Shown here piece after piece: positions 1 through 8,597 of a stretch of 34,806 bases of DNA. The first letter of the stretch is position 1. The number at the start of each line of letters is the position of its first letter. This DNA is from Acidobacteriaceae bacterium. GTDB lineage: Bacteria > Acidobacteriota > Terriglobia > Terriglobales > Acidobacteriaceae. The stretch lies in NCBI GenBank assembly GCA_030040425.1, contig JASHTS010000103.1, forward strand, positions 1 through 34,806, written 5' to 3'. Made by a program: the position numbers and the translations under genes. Below the pieces are notes generated by a model that saw nothing but the letters and a program-made list of their open reading frames with translations, had not been told where the DNA came from and searched no databases.

Positions 1-48
1 GCTGGGCGGGTGGCCCAGGTCTCCGGACCTGCGTCCCTGTCACCAACC

Positions 49-89
49 GAGGGTGCCCCAGGTCTCGCCTTTGAGACCTGGGAGAGCAC
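49..89. repeat. REP-like palindrome, copy 1
   Basis: A perfect 10-bp inverted repeat (CCCAGGTCTC, 57-66; GAGACCTGGG, 73-82) closes a 6-nt loop and is flanked by GTGC on the left and GCAC on the right. The same design recurs at 155-198 with different but still complementary stem bases, and a degenerate piece (CAGGTC/GACCTG, 16-31) lies just upstream. No T-run follows, so it does not look like a terminator. I read it as a dispersed palindromic repeat of the kind common between acidobacterial genes. Confidence 0.6.
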
Positions 90-154
90 GAACTCAACCA
101 TCGAGCCTCCGCATGGCCTGGTGGCCCCGATCTCAAGAGGAATTTCATCCATCT

Positions 155-198
155 GAGCGTGCCCCGGTCCCTCGCTTTCGGGGACCGGGGAAAAGCAC
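155..198. repeat. REP-like palindrome, copy 2
   Basis: A perfect 10-bp stem (CCCCGGTCCC, 162-171; GGGACCGGGG, 181-190) encloses a 9-nt loop. The outer GTGC...GCAC ends and the CGC-TTT loop core match copy 1 at 49-89. Stem bases differ between the copies on both arms, so pairing is conserved while sequence is not. Confidence 0.6.
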
Positions 199-280
199 AA
201 TCGTCGCGGCAACCACCAGCGCGAATCCCAACGCGGCGGACCGGATCAGCACGCTTCCGGGGAAGTAGGAAGAAGAGCGA

Positions 281-357
281 TGGTCGGGGCGGCCAGATTC
301 GAACTGGCGACCCTCTGCTCCCAAAGCAGATGCGCTACCAGACTGCGCTACGCCCCG
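281..357 (-). tRNA. tRNA-Pro (anticodon TGG)
   Basis: The minus strand folds as a complete 77-nt tRNA. The acceptor stem CGGGGCG/CGCCCCG is followed by discriminator A and an encoded CCA (281-283). The anticodon arm is CTGCT-TTGGGAG-AGCAG-like with TGG centred in the loop. The T-arm carries the canonical GTTCGAATC. The gene diverges from tRNA-His at 478. Confidence 0.95.
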
Positions 358-458
358 ACACGATGGCACCCCGCTGCTGTTTCGATTTTAACCCGAATCC
401 TGTCTCCGCTTCCGCTCGCCGCGCCTCGCCGGCCCCGCTCGCGCACCGAGCGCGATGC

Positions 459-464
459 TACAAT
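459..464 (+). promoter_or_regulatory. possible -10 box of tRNA-His
   Basis: TACAAT lies 13 bp before the first base of tRNA-His, the expected place for a -10 element. No convincing -35 hexamer is seen 16-18 bp further upstream. Confidence 0.35.
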
Positions 465-477
465 CGAATGGGTGCAT

Positions 478-553
478 GGCGGCTATAGTTCAGCGGCAGA
501 ACGCCTGACTGTGGCTCAGGATGTCGTGGGTTCGATCCCCACTAGCCGCCCCA
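478..553 (+). tRNA. tRNA-His (anticodon GTG)
   Basis: A complete 76-nt tRNA. The acceptor stem GCGGCTA/TAGCCGC is extended by an extra 5' G (478) opposite C73 (550), the G-1:C73 identity pair specific to tRNA-His. The anticodon arm CCTGA-CTGTGGC-TCAGG carries GTG, the T-arm has GTTCGATCC, and CCA is encoded (551-553). Confidence 0.96.
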
Positions 554-734
554 TAAAAAATACATTCATGCCAAATCCTTTGTTGAACCCAGATCGGTCC
601 TCATAGGTCGGCTTGTCGCCTGGATTCCGGAAGCCAACCTCGAGCCGCGCTTGATTCCATTCCGATCCCAGCGCATTGATCGCACGCCAGAAGATTCCGG
701 CCAGTGGCCGGCATCAACAGGCGAGTCGGTTTTA

Positions 735-2258
735 TCAGAACTTATATCCAACCCAGCCGGAAGTGTAATTCAAGTTCTTCCCATAGCCCGATTGGCGCAG
801 AAACTGGCCGGCATAGAAAATCCCGTAATCTCCCTGGAGGTAGGCATGGCGCGTCACCTGCCAGTGAACCTCGAGGCCGGGCCTGTTACCCACGAAACGA
901 GCGCTGCTGTGGCCTCCCGGCACAAGCAGGTTTCCCGGAACACCATAAACGCCGTCGGCGAGGCTCTGCCGCCACCAGATCAGCCAGTCCGCTTCGGCAT
1001 TTACCTTATGAGGGAAGAAGAGCTTCAAATTCGGGTGGAGATCGCGGAAGTTTACGGCGCCCGGGCCGGTATCGGAGAGCACACCAAAATAGTTGCCGAC
1101 CGGAAAGAGTGGGTTGAAAGTCTGCAGATTCGGGCTTCCGAGGTTGTTGTCGCCGCTGGACACATCGGAGCGTATTCCCGCACGCGGCTCGAAAACGATC
1201 TTCGGCAAAATGCAGCCGAATTCCGTCGCCAGTGTCCAAGCCCGGATGTTGCCTGCCCCGAACGAACCGAACTGGTACACGCCTTCAACGTCGAAGTGTG
1301 GAATCGCGATGCGGCTTTCCGTTGCTGCCGGATCGTGTGAAGCGATTCGCGTTCCAAGGGTCTGCCGCACTTCATGCGCCGTGCCGGCGTTGTAAACACC
1401 ATTCTTGCGATCGAAGCCGTAGTAGTAAACATCCCACACGTTTCGGCTCGCTTTGCTCCAGGGGCGGGTTGCAAAGAATCCCCAAAACTCTGTCAAGTGA
1501 TTCGGCACATCGTCGAAAAAACCGAAGTTGTCGACGGCGGGTCGCACCGCAAAGACGGTTGTGGACCAGGAGCCGAAATTCTGCATGAGGCTTGCACCGT
1601 AAAAGCTTTGCCGCACATTCGGGCCTTCGCGAGGTGCAACGAGCCGCCCCGCTCCGAACATCAATTCTTGGCGGCCTGCGCGGAGGGTGATTGGATGGGA
1701 AGACGATCCGATTCCGAGGTCGCAGAATGCATTGAGGAAGTCCAGCCTTTTTTCATCGATCGGCCTGGGTCCGCCAGCGCGATCCTCTTCAAGGCCACTT
1801 TCGAATTGGATGAAGAATCGTAGTCGCGGGTTGAAGTGCGTGTCGAAGTGCAACTGGAAACGCTGCAGCCAGAAATGATTCGAGGGATAAGGAGTGCCTC
1901 CCCAATCATCGTTCTGAATGCGCTCGTCCACACCCCGAAACTCTCCGCCGATCGAGACGTAGGAAGAATCGCCGCCGCGACCGAAAGGCATGTACTTGAT
2001 TGGATCAAGCCAGTCTGAGCGATTTGCCCGATTTTGGAGAAAGCTCCAATTCTCCTGGTAGCGCAGCAACTCATAAGTTCCCGGCTTGTGAAGTGGCGGC
2101 GGCAGAGGAACCTGCGCCGGCGCATTTGCAGCCCAAAAGACGCAGAAGATCGTCCCCGCAGCAATCCACCCGATTCCCCGCGCGCCGGGGAAAAAACTGA
2201 ACCGCATACGCGAGCATGCAGAAGCATCTGCGCGGGCGCGAAGGTCATTCTTTTCCAT
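735..2258 (-). CDS. alginate-export-type outer membrane porin
   Basis: A 507-aa protein resembling the alginate_exp family (outer membrane beta-barrels related to AlgE). Visible features are a signal peptide (hydrophobic core about residues 30-44, APAQ cleavage region near 48), many alternating beta-strands rich in aromatic residues and glycine, and a terminal Phe (GWVGYKF) typical of BAM-inserted barrels. The ATG at 2258 lies inside the last codons of the upstream gene (14-nt overlap, different frame), which suggests translational coupling. A later ATG at 2207 would give a shorter signal peptide and cannot be excluded. It probably forms a channel for an anionic or sugar-like solute; the substrate is unknown. 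No polymer biosynthesis genes are nearby, so an actual role in alginate export is unlikely. Confidence 0.72.
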   Translation of the reverse strand: MEKNDLRARADASACSRMRFSFFPGARGIGWIAAGTIFCVFWAANAPAQVPLPPPLHKPGTYELLRYQENWSFLQNRANRSDWLDPIKYMPFGRGGDSSYVSIGGEFRGVDERIQNDDWGGTPYPSNHFWLQRFQLHFDTHFNPRLRFFIQFESGLEEDRAGGPRPIDEKRLDFLNAFCDLGIGSSSHPITLRAGRQELMFGAGRLVAPREGPNVRQSFYGASLMQNFGSWSTTVFAVRPAVDNFGFFDDVPNHLTEFWGFFATRPWSKASRNVWDVYYYGFDRKNGVYNAGTAHEVRQTLGTRIASHDPAATESRIAIPHFDVEGVYQFGSFGAGNIRAWTLATEFGCILPKIVFEPRAGIRSDVSSGDNNLGSPNLQTFNPLFPVGNYFGVLSDTGPGAVNFRDLHPNLKLFFPHKVNAEADWLIWWRQSLADGVYGVPGNLLVPGGHSSARFVGNRPGLEVHWQVTRHAYLQGDYGIFYAGQFLRQSGYGKNLNYTSGWVGYKF

Positions 2259-3177
2259 GAGCTGAATGGATCTCCGCAATGTAGCCTCCCGGGAACTGAA
2301 CCATGGCCGAAATGCGCCCGTCCGACGCGAACGGCGGTACGAGGACCGTGACTCCAAGCGATTCTGCTTTGGCCAGGGTTCCTCGCACATCTTGCACCTC
2401 GTAACCGGTCAGTTCGCGTCCGTAGGGAAACGGCAGATGTCCGTCGGTGACGAATACCGATAGCTTTCCGAAAGCCGATTCGATCCCGACGCGGCGGTAG
2501 AAGTCTCCGGGCCTTCCGATCTCAATCCCTGGGGCATGCGGGTCGTCGGAGACGATTTTCCCTTCGGAAAAGGCGAGAAAGCTGTGTACGAATGCGTCGA
2601 CTCGTGTGGCCGACACATAGACCCGGTTTTCCGGGATCGTCTGCAGTGGGGCGTACGATGGGGTCTTCGTATGCCAGTAAAGTTGTGTGTTGATCCCGCC
2701 CGGCCACTGAATGATTGCGTCCCATCCAATCGGATCGGGAAATGGCTCAACGAGCACATCGGCACCGGTTTCCCGGGCCGCCTTGATGGCCGCATTCATA
2801 TCGGTGACCAGAAATCCGGTGCGCTCGGCGCCGAACGGATAGGGGATTGGAGTCGTGAACCCAAATAACGACACTGTGCCCACCGGCGTTTGCAAAAGCT
2901 GAGAGCTGGTGGTGCTTGGTGTCGGCGTCACGGTCACGATGACCTGCTTCGTGCTCTGCCCGCCAAATGTTCCCAGGAAGGCCGCTACGAAGCGATCCAC
3001 GTCGGCCGGTGCCAGGTAAACATGGGTCGTGTCGTACTGCGGAGCGACCGCAACTTCCGGCGTGCCTCCAGGGACGGCCGCCACTGACCCGGCCTGTGAC
3101 ATCGTCGGAGACGCTCCCATTGCTGCCATCGCCAGAACTGTGCCTGCAGCCAGGGCGGTCAATCTTCGCTGAATCAT
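2245..3177 (-). CDS. secreted protein with two tandem VOC (glyoxalase-fold) domains
   Basis: 310 aa. The start at 3177 is supported by AAGGAAA just upstream and a clear signal peptide (residues 1-29, ending near MSQA); the reading frame stays open further upstream without a ribosome binding site. The mature part is an internal duplication. Each half has a His-Val-Tyr or Arg-Val-Tyr strand, a PYPFG/PFPYG segment, a TG(F/Y)xVxD helix start and a final Q(W/F)PGG strand, the layout of the vicinal-oxygen-chelate fold. VOC proteins include glyoxalases, dioxygenases and binding proteins, so the reaction cannot be named. Metal ligands look incomplete in the first half (NTQLYWH) and better in the second (IAEIHS). 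It is cotranscribed with, and overlaps, the outer membrane porin gene. Confidence 0.72.
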   Translation of the reverse strand: MIQRRLTALAAGTVLAMAAMGASPTMSQAGSVAAVPGGTPEVAVAPQYDTTHVYLAPADVDRFVAAFLGTFGGQSTKQVIVTVTPTPSTTSSQLLQTPVGTVSLFGFTTPIPYPFGAERTGFLVTDMNAAIKAARETGADVLVEPFPDPIGWDAIIQWPGGINTQLYWHTKTPSYAPLQTIPENRVYVSATRVDAFVHSFLAFSEGKIVSDDPHAPGIEIGRPGDFYRRVGIESAFGKLSVFVTDGHLPFPYGRELTGYEVQDVRGTLAKAESLGVTVLVPPFASDGRISAMVQFPGGYIAEIHSAHGKE

Positions 3178-3617
3178 GAGAATTTCCTTTCGTTTCTGGC
3201 AATGCTTGAAGGCAATGATTGCTCCGGCTCCGGCGGTATGCGGCCGGTGATCGGCAGGTCGAAAGCCGTGACCTCCTCGCTTACGTGTGCAAACACGCCC
3301 TCGCAAAACCAATTCTCGTTGGAAGTCACTTGTCCCTCCTGATTCCAGCAGGTCAGCGCACGAACCTGGCTTCCATTGCTGTCAATTCCAAATCTTCCGG
3401 ATGGGACAACGATTGGAAATGCCTTATGCTATCACTCACCCATTGCTGACCGCTGGCGAGACCCTATTCCGCTTTCACCCCGAGTTGGCGTAGAATCTGG
3501 GCTGCGTCCCAGAGACGCATGGCCTTGTTTCCAATGGCCGGCTCGGAAGCAGTGAGCGCCTGGTAGAGTTCTTGCCGGCTCGTGCAGGGACCGTTCTTTA
3601 CTTGAGGAGGAAGTGGT
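3178..3617. other. divergent intergenic region, no gene seen
   Basis: About 440 bp separate the minus-strand VOC/porin pair from the plus-strand regulator. No ORF here has both a ribosome binding site and a plausible composition. A TTGACA hexamer reads leftwards near 3390-3395 without a good -10, and a TAGAAT reads rightwards near 3493 without a good -35. A loose inverted repeat (TTCCAAATC / GATTGGAAA) lies at about 3388-3420. Confidence 0.4.
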
Positions 3618-5120
3618 TTGGATTCTGACCACACGCGGCCATACGCCGAGGCAACTCTTCCCCAAAAGGAGGAGTGCGAGCGCCAGATTCAGCGCATCCT
3701 CCGTTCGGCGACCTTCCGCAACGCCTCCATGCTGCAGCAACTGCTGCAATTCCTGGCCGCCAAAGCCTTTGACCACGGCTCGGAATCGCTGAAGGAATAC
3801 ACCATCGGTGTGGAGGCGCTGAGCCGCCCGCAGGACTTCGATCCCAAGACCGACACGATCGTCCGCGTCCAGATTCATCGCCTGCGCCAAAAGCTCAAAG
3901 AATATTACGACAGCGACGGCAGCCGTGACCCCGTCCTCGTCGACATCCCCAAGGGGCACTATGTGCCCAGCTTTGAGGCCGCCGCCCCCGATGCCGAGCT
4001 CGACCACCATGCGCCCTCTGTTCTGGACGCTCGCGTTTCCGTTGCCGCTTCGTTTCTTGGTAACGGAGGCCAAGCAAAAGCAGCGCCGGCCACCGAAGTT
4101 CCCGCCGAGTTCCCGGCCCAGCCGCGCATCGGCCGCATCTTCCTCGTGCTGGCCGCTGCAGCCGCCGTCTTCGCCGCGGGCTTCTGGATCGGGGACATTC
4201 GCCGCCACCGCGCCGAGAAAAACGCCTCCGCTCTTGCTGCCGAAACTGCGGCCCGCCAGGCCGACCCCGTCCGTGCGTTCTGGACGAGCCTGCTGGGCAA
4301 CGACACCTCGCCTGTCATTGCCTATCCTGACGCGGTCTTTCTGCTCGACGACTCGAACGATCTCTTCCGCTTTCGCCGCGGCGCCAGCGACGATCGCGGA
4401 GCTCTTGTCGATCCCCATGTGGCCCAGCAGTACGCCTCAAATCCCGCACTCGTTGCCCGTGCCGGCCAGCTCTACTATGAGAACGCCTACTTCGGCGCCG
4501 GCGACGCCAAGGGGCTCGCCATTCTCACCAATCTTTTTGGCCAGATGGGAATCAAGCCGATCATCAAGCCGAGCCGCGAAATCACGCCCGATGACCTGAA
4601 ACAGCACAACGTCATCATGCTGGGCTCCTCGTTTCAGAACTTCGCTGTTGCCCAGCTCACCAACACCGGCGACTTCAGCTTCCGCAACCCTGATACGCGG
4701 CTCGAAGAGTGGCGCGGCATGATCGTCAATGCGCACCCCCGCCCCAATGAAGCGCCTATTTATCGCACCGAGCGCGATCCCGTGACACAGGTGCTGAAAA
4801 CCGACTATAGCCTCGTCACCATCCAGCCCGGCGTGGTCCCCGGCCGCTATATCGCCACGCTCGGCGGCCTCGATACCACGGGGACTGAGGGCGCGGTCCT
4901 CTTTACCACCAGTCGGCCCGGCGTGGAGGAGCTCACGCACGCTCTCGCCGCCCTCGGCGAGTCCAGCACCAAGGATTCTCCCGCTCTCTTTCAGGCCCTG
5001 CTCAGTGTGCGCCTGGAGAAGGGCTACGAAGTGCTGGGCGCATCGCTTGTCTCAGTGCACACTCTGCCCACGCAGCGCGGACACGCCCCTGCATCGGGTC
5101 CTTCCTCTTCCGGCCAATGA
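3618..5120 (+). CDS. membrane-anchored regulator with winged-helix-like N-terminus
   Basis: 500 aa from a TTG start, chosen because GAGGAGG (3604-3610) lies 7 bp upstream. Residues 15-120 match the module often found at the N-terminus of acidobacterial and rhizobial proteins labelled adenylate cyclase or TPR regulators: LxEYxIGVEALxRPxDFDPKTDTIVRV-type, then HRLRQKLKEYY and IPKGHYVP. It is probably a DNA-binding wHTH-like domain. A single membrane helix follows (about 172-194) and then a roughly 300-residue C-terminal domain, predicted extracytoplasmic, that I do not recognise; no cyclase or TPR motif is visible. The layout suggests a one-component, CadC-like transmembrane sensor-regulator. 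Likely targets are the flanking minus pair or the glycosidase gene downstream. Confidence 0.65.
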   Translation: MDSDHTRPYAEATLPQKEECERQIQRILRSATFRNASMLQQLLQFLAAKAFDHGSESLKEYTIGVEALSRPQDFDPKTDTIVRVQIHRLRQKLKEYYDSDGSRDPVLVDIPKGHYVPSFEAAAPDAELDHHAPSVLDARVSVAASFLGNGGQAKAAPATEVPAEFPAQPRIGRIFLVLAAAAAVFAAGFWIGDIRRHRAEKNASALAAETAARQADPVRAFWTSLLGNDTSPVIAYPDAVFLLDDSNDLFRFRRGASDDRGALVDPHVAQQYASNPALVARAGQLYYENAYFGAGDAKGLAILTNLFGQMGIKPIIKPSREITPDDLKQHNVIMLGSSFQNFAVAQLTNTGDFSFRNPDTRLEEWRGMIVNAHPRPNEAPIYRTERDPVTQVLKTDYSLVTIQPGVVPGRYIATLGGLDTTGTEGAVLFTTSRPGVEELTHALAALGESSTKDSPALFQALLSVRLEKGYEVLGASLVSVHTLPTQRGHAPASGPSSSGQ

Positions 5121-5423
5121 CTGGAACGGCGCGCAGGCGCGGCCCGATTCCCGCTTCCCGCCCGATGTAACAGCCGTTGTAACCCAGACCTGCACCGCGC
5201 CTGACGCTGCGCCCTTCAGCCCCGTTTCACATCTGCGTAACCCCCGCGTAACTACCCGCTTGCTTTTGTCCCCTATATCGTCGTATCTGCCACTGACTCC
5301 GCATTCTGTTTACGCGAGTTGGCGTGGAAGAAGCCATCGCGAGGGGCGCGGCGAAAACAATCGCCCGCGCCGCCGGGTTATCCGTATATCTCGCTGCGCG
5401 GTTTATTAAAAGAGGAAATGCCG
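5121..5423. other. leader region of the glycosidase gene with tandem GTAAC motifs
   Basis: About 300 bp without a gene. It carries GATGTAAC/TGTAAC (5164-5183) and CGTAAC/CGTAAC (5236-5252). An AT-rich TATAT follows 21 bp after the second pair (5274-5278) and may be the -10. The same two motif classes occur, in the same order, upstream of the receptor gene starting at 12134. Confidence 0.55.
5236..5254 (+). promoter_or_regulatory. tandem CGTAAC operator-like site
   Basis: CGTAACCCCCGCGTAACTA is two direct CGTAAC units 11 bp apart. The same string, one base shorter, occurs on the minus strand at 12386-12403 before the Oar-type receptor gene. About one helical turn between direct repeats fits a dimeric activator bound near a promoter. 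Confidence 0.5.
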
Positions 5424-6974
5424 ATGGATCGAAGGATCTTCCTGTCCTCGCTGATCGCCTCAGCTATGGGTTGCAGCGTTCCGGGACACGCCGAGGAAAA
5501 AACCCACCCCAGTCTCGTACCCGCGCAACCGTCCACTGCCCCGAATTACTGGTGCACCTGGGCCGCGCAGAATTACATGTATGGACACCATCTTCCCTCC
5601 ATCGATCCGCGCATCCTCGAGGGCGACTCCGGCGCCAATCTCGCCCACGACGCCATGCGCGAGTCCATTCTGTTTGGCGAGCACGGCTGGGCCGAAACTT
5701 TCTATTCCCGAATCCGGCCCGACATGTTCTTTCTCCTCGACGACGGCTGGCAGTCGGGCGGCTCGAGCACCTTCGTTCTGGATACAGCCAAGTTTCCGCG
5801 GTTTCAGGGGTCGCCGCGCGATCGCCTTGCGGCACTCAACCGCGCCATCGGGGAAGCCGGCTGGCGTGGCGCCGCACTCTGGTGCCGCAATACGCCCGCC
5901 GGCGACTCCGGCCTTCCCCTGCTTGAACGCAGCCAGTCGGCCTCGATCGGCTATTGGAAGATCGATGGCGGCGATGGACAATTCGATCTCATGCGCCTGC
6001 GTGACGAGTCCCGCGCTGCGCTCACCCTCGAGCATGTGCGCCCCGAGGTTCCCGTCAACGGCGACTGGTCGCGCGACGGCCGCTTCGAGCCGCAAAACTG
6101 GGGTTCGCGCCGCGTGGAGATCCTCCGCCGCAGCGACGTCTACCGCACCTACGACGTTACTTCGATCCTCTCTCTGCCCACCACCCTCGATCGCGTGGCG
6201 CAACTGCTCAACGCCGCGCAAAATCGCCCCGGCGTGCGCGGACTACTGAACGTCGAAGACGAAGTTTACGTGGCCGCTGTTCTCGGATGCACCATGGGCG
6301 TAATGCGCCATCCGCTGAGGGGTCTGCGGCCGGGGAGCGACGTGGATCTCTTTTTCAACGGTCCGCGCCAGGCCAAGCGCCGCATGGATGAAGTCATCCG
6401 CGCCGTGCGCTGGCAGCGCATTGCGCCGCCTTTTACAGCCGGCATTGGGCACTTTGCCATGAGCAGCGAAATCCTCACCGACAGCTGGCTGCTCGAGCGC
6501 GGCCAGACCTGGCAATACGATCTTGTCGGCCAGACCATCCGCCAGGGTGCGCCGGCCTGTGTGGCGCGCAATGTCGCGATGCCGCAGGTCAGCGCGCCGG
6601 GCGAGAAGCCCTTCGTCTTCGCGGCCGCGTTTCCCAACGGCGCCGCGGCTATCGGCGCGCAGCAGCGCACGCAGACCGGCAACGCGTGGTTTATGCCTGC
6701 ATGCGAAGTCACGTTCAACGTTTCCTCGCTTCCGGGTCCCTTCGGCGTCTTCGGTGAGTTTTCGCGCCTCATCCTGCTCTTCGACCGGCCTTTGCACGCG
6801 AAACGCATCCTGGCACAAGATCTGGCCGGCGACGAGCCTCTCGATATCACGGGCCAGGTTCGCGTTGACGGCGCCCGCCTGCATCTCCCCGGCGAGCTCA
6901 TTCGTTCCGCCGGCCTGCACAACCGTACTGAGGGGGACTTGTCTTCACCGGGTCTGGTCCTTGCGCTTGTTTAA
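5424..6974 (+). CDS. Tat-exported GH36/clan GH-D-like glycoside hydrolase
   Basis: 516 aa from the ATG at 5424, 8 bp after AGAGG; the ATG at 5418 is too close to the ribosome binding site. The N-terminus has twin arginines and a hydrophobic stretch (RRIFLSSLIASAMGC), so Tat export is likely, with a weak possible lipobox Cys at 17. DDGWQ at 106-110 is characteristic of alpha-galactosidase and raffinose-synthase-type TIM barrels (GH36). YWKID at 177-181 matches the K-x-D strand whose Asp is the nucleophile in clan GH-D. A beta-rich C-terminal part (about 430-516) resembles the small accessory domain of such enzymes. Expected role: release of alpha-linked galactose or a related sugar in the periplasm. 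Overall similarity to characterised enzymes seems low, so the substrate is open. It shares an upstream motif with the receptor at 8598-12134. Confidence 0.6.
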   Translation: MDRRIFLSSLIASAMGCSVPGHAEEKTHPSLVPAQPSTAPNYWCTWAAQNYMYGHHLPSIDPRILEGDSGANLAHDAMRESILFGEHGWAETFYSRIRPDMFFLLDDGWQSGGSSTFVLDTAKFPRFQGSPRDRLAALNRAIGEAGWRGAALWCRNTPAGDSGLPLLERSQSASIGYWKIDGGDGQFDLMRLRDESRAALTLEHVRPEVPVNGDWSRDGRFEPQNWGSRRVEILRRSDVYRTYDVTSILSLPTTLDRVAQLLNAAQNRPGVRGLLNVEDEVYVAAVLGCTMGVMRHPLRGLRPGSDVDLFFNGPRQAKRRMDEVIRAVRWQRIAPPFTAGIGHFAMSSEILTDSWLLERGQTWQYDLVGQTIRQGAPACVARNVAMPQVSAPGEKPFVFAAAFPNGAAAIGAQQRTQTGNAWFMPACEVTFNVSSLPGPFGVFGEFSRLILLFDRPLHAKRILAQDLAGDEPLDITGQVRVDGARLHLPGELIRSAGLHNRTEGDLSSPGLVLALV

Positions 6975-7008
6975 TCTCCCGTGCTGTCGCAGGTTTTCCT
7001 GCTGCGCT

Positions 7009-8457
7009 CTAACCGATCGGCAGGTAGATCAGCTCAATCCCTTTGCCATTCTTCGGGTCCTTGTTGCGTGAGTACTGCCGGCTCTCATCGCTGTCCCAAT
7101 GCTCGAAGGCTCCGAGGCTCTCGACCGGCTTGCCTCCCTGCTTGTATTGCGTTCCCGAGGGCGGATCGTGAGCGAGCGCCTCTTCGGCCAGGTAATCGTC
7201 CGCATTCGCCCGGATCAGAATGCGCGGATGCCCATTCGCGTCCACGTTGTTCTTTGTCTGCGCATAAAGAATATCCAGGCCCACCGAGTCGATGGCCACG
7301 CCGTCGAGCGAAGCCAGCAGGCTTGCCGGCCAATCCGTGTTCTCGTACGGTTCCACGCGGTTATAAAACGGCGCATTGGGAAAATGCAGAGGATACGACA
7401 TGTGCCTGCGTGCGCAATAGAGCCCGTCCAGCGCGTAGAGAATCGTCTTCGCGCCCAGATTCGGCGAGGCCGATAGATCCACCATCGGTGAGTATGCGTG
7501 CGGCGTCCCTCCCTGGTTGGTGTTGATGATCGAGTGCAGTTCGCCCGGCCCCTTGATCGAGCCGAAGTGATTCTTCGCCGTGAGCGTCACCCCCGTCTGC
7601 CCCTCGTCGCCGCCTTCGGCCGCAGCGTAGGGATACGAGTGTGCCTTCACCAGCGCGATGTTCACGATGTAGCTCGCCTCCATCACCTGCTGCGGCACAT
7701 AGCGCGCATTGTCGAAATGGTCGGCCGAGTAAGTCTGTCCCAGCACCCACTGCGGCGCCTCCAGCCCGTGAATCTCGCCGTATGACGGATGCTTCTGGTA
7801 CCGCGGATCGGGCGCGTCGCGCTGCACAAAGCGCACCTCGGGGTACTCGCTCCAGATATGGTCGAGAAATCCCGGCCAGATATCGCGCTGCGCGTCGTAA
7901 ACCAGGATGTCGCTTGGCCGCACGCCCACTTGCTTCACCAGTTGCCGCACCATGGCCAGCGCCACCTGCGGCGACACGTTGACCAGGTTGGTGGGCACCA
8001 CGGGCTTGCTGTTGTTCATGTTCACTTTTACGGCCACAATTTCGCCCGCGCGATATCTCTTTTCGCCGGCGTTTGCCGAACGCTGCCCGTAATAGCGGAA
8101 GATGATTCGCCACGCTTCTTTGTCTGTGGCCGCGCCCGTCACCTGCCGCAGCACGCGCGAGAGCATCGCGTCCACCCGCTCCTGGTCGGTGTTTTTGTCC
8201 ATCCACCACTGGTCGTCGGCCGCTTCCCGGTTCCCGCTCCAGCGCGTGGCCTTGGGATCGCGCACCCAGACCACGCGGCCCGGAAATATGCCGCGCGCCA
8301 CACCCAGCGGCACGTTGCGCTGCTTCGGCGCGTAGTTGTAGAGCGTGAGCAGCGCCGCGAGTGCTCGCTCGTCGAGTCCACCCAGCAATGCCAGCGATCC
8401 CGCCGCGCTTTTCAGTATTTCGCGCCGCGAGCATTGGTGCTTCCTGCTTTTTGTCAT
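7009..8457 (-). CDS. Tat-exported DUF362 domain protein
   Basis: 482 aa with a twin-arginine leader (SRREILKSAAGSLALLGGL, residues 10-28). The body resembles DUF362 proteins: VKVNMNNSKP strand near 140, long alternating alpha/beta segments, and TGVTLTAKNHFGSIKG in the middle. In other bacteria DUF362 accompanies ferredoxin-like modules; no CxxC iron-sulfur motif is seen here and the function is unknown. It follows the receptor gene by 140 bp on the same strand, so the two are probably cotranscribed, and it converges on the glycosidase gene. No strong ribosome binding site precedes the ATG. Confidence 0.7.
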   Translation of the reverse strand: MTKSRKHQCSRREILKSAAGSLALLGGLDERALAALLTLYNYAPKQRNVPLGVARGIFPGRVVWVRDPKATRWSGNREAADDQWWMDKNTDQERVDAMLSRVLRQVTGAATDKEAWRIIFRYYGQRSANAGEKRYRAGEIVAVKVNMNNSKPVVPTNLVNVSPQVALAMVRQLVKQVGVRPSDILVYDAQRDIWPGFLDHIWSEYPEVRFVQRDAPDPRYQKHPSYGEIHGLEAPQWVLGQTYSADHFDNARYVPQQVMEASYIVNIALVKAHSYPYAAAEGGDEGQTGVTLTAKNHFGSIKGPGELHSIINTNQGGTPHAYSPMVDLSASPNLGAKTILYALDGLYCARRHMSYPLHFPNAPFYNRVEPYENTDWPASLLASLDGVAIDSVGLDILYAQTKNNVDANGHPRILIRANADDYLAEEALAHDPPSGTQYKQGGKPVESLGAFEHWDSDESRQYSRNKDPKNGKGIELIYLPIG

Positions 8458-8597
8458 GAGAATGGGATCCGGATTCGCGGAGCAGCCTGGCGATTTCTAT
8501 GACATCGAGCGGGCAGACGCGGACCGGAAGCTCCGGTGCGCGCCTGCTCGCTCTCTGCGTTGTTTCTTCCCGTGCGCGGCCCTCGTTCCGCGCATTC

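Noticed and set aside
1..560. tRNA-flanked genomic island or attachment site
   Set aside because: No integrase, no direct repeat of a tRNA 3' end and no change in composition nearby.
3432..4418. 328-codon minus-strand ORF
   Set aside because: Antisense to the membrane regulator, Gly/Val/Arg-rich and without recognisable domains.
6989..7002. GCAGG-TTTT-CCTGC hairpin between convergent genes as a terminator
   Set aside because: Only 5 bp of stem and no T-run on either strand.
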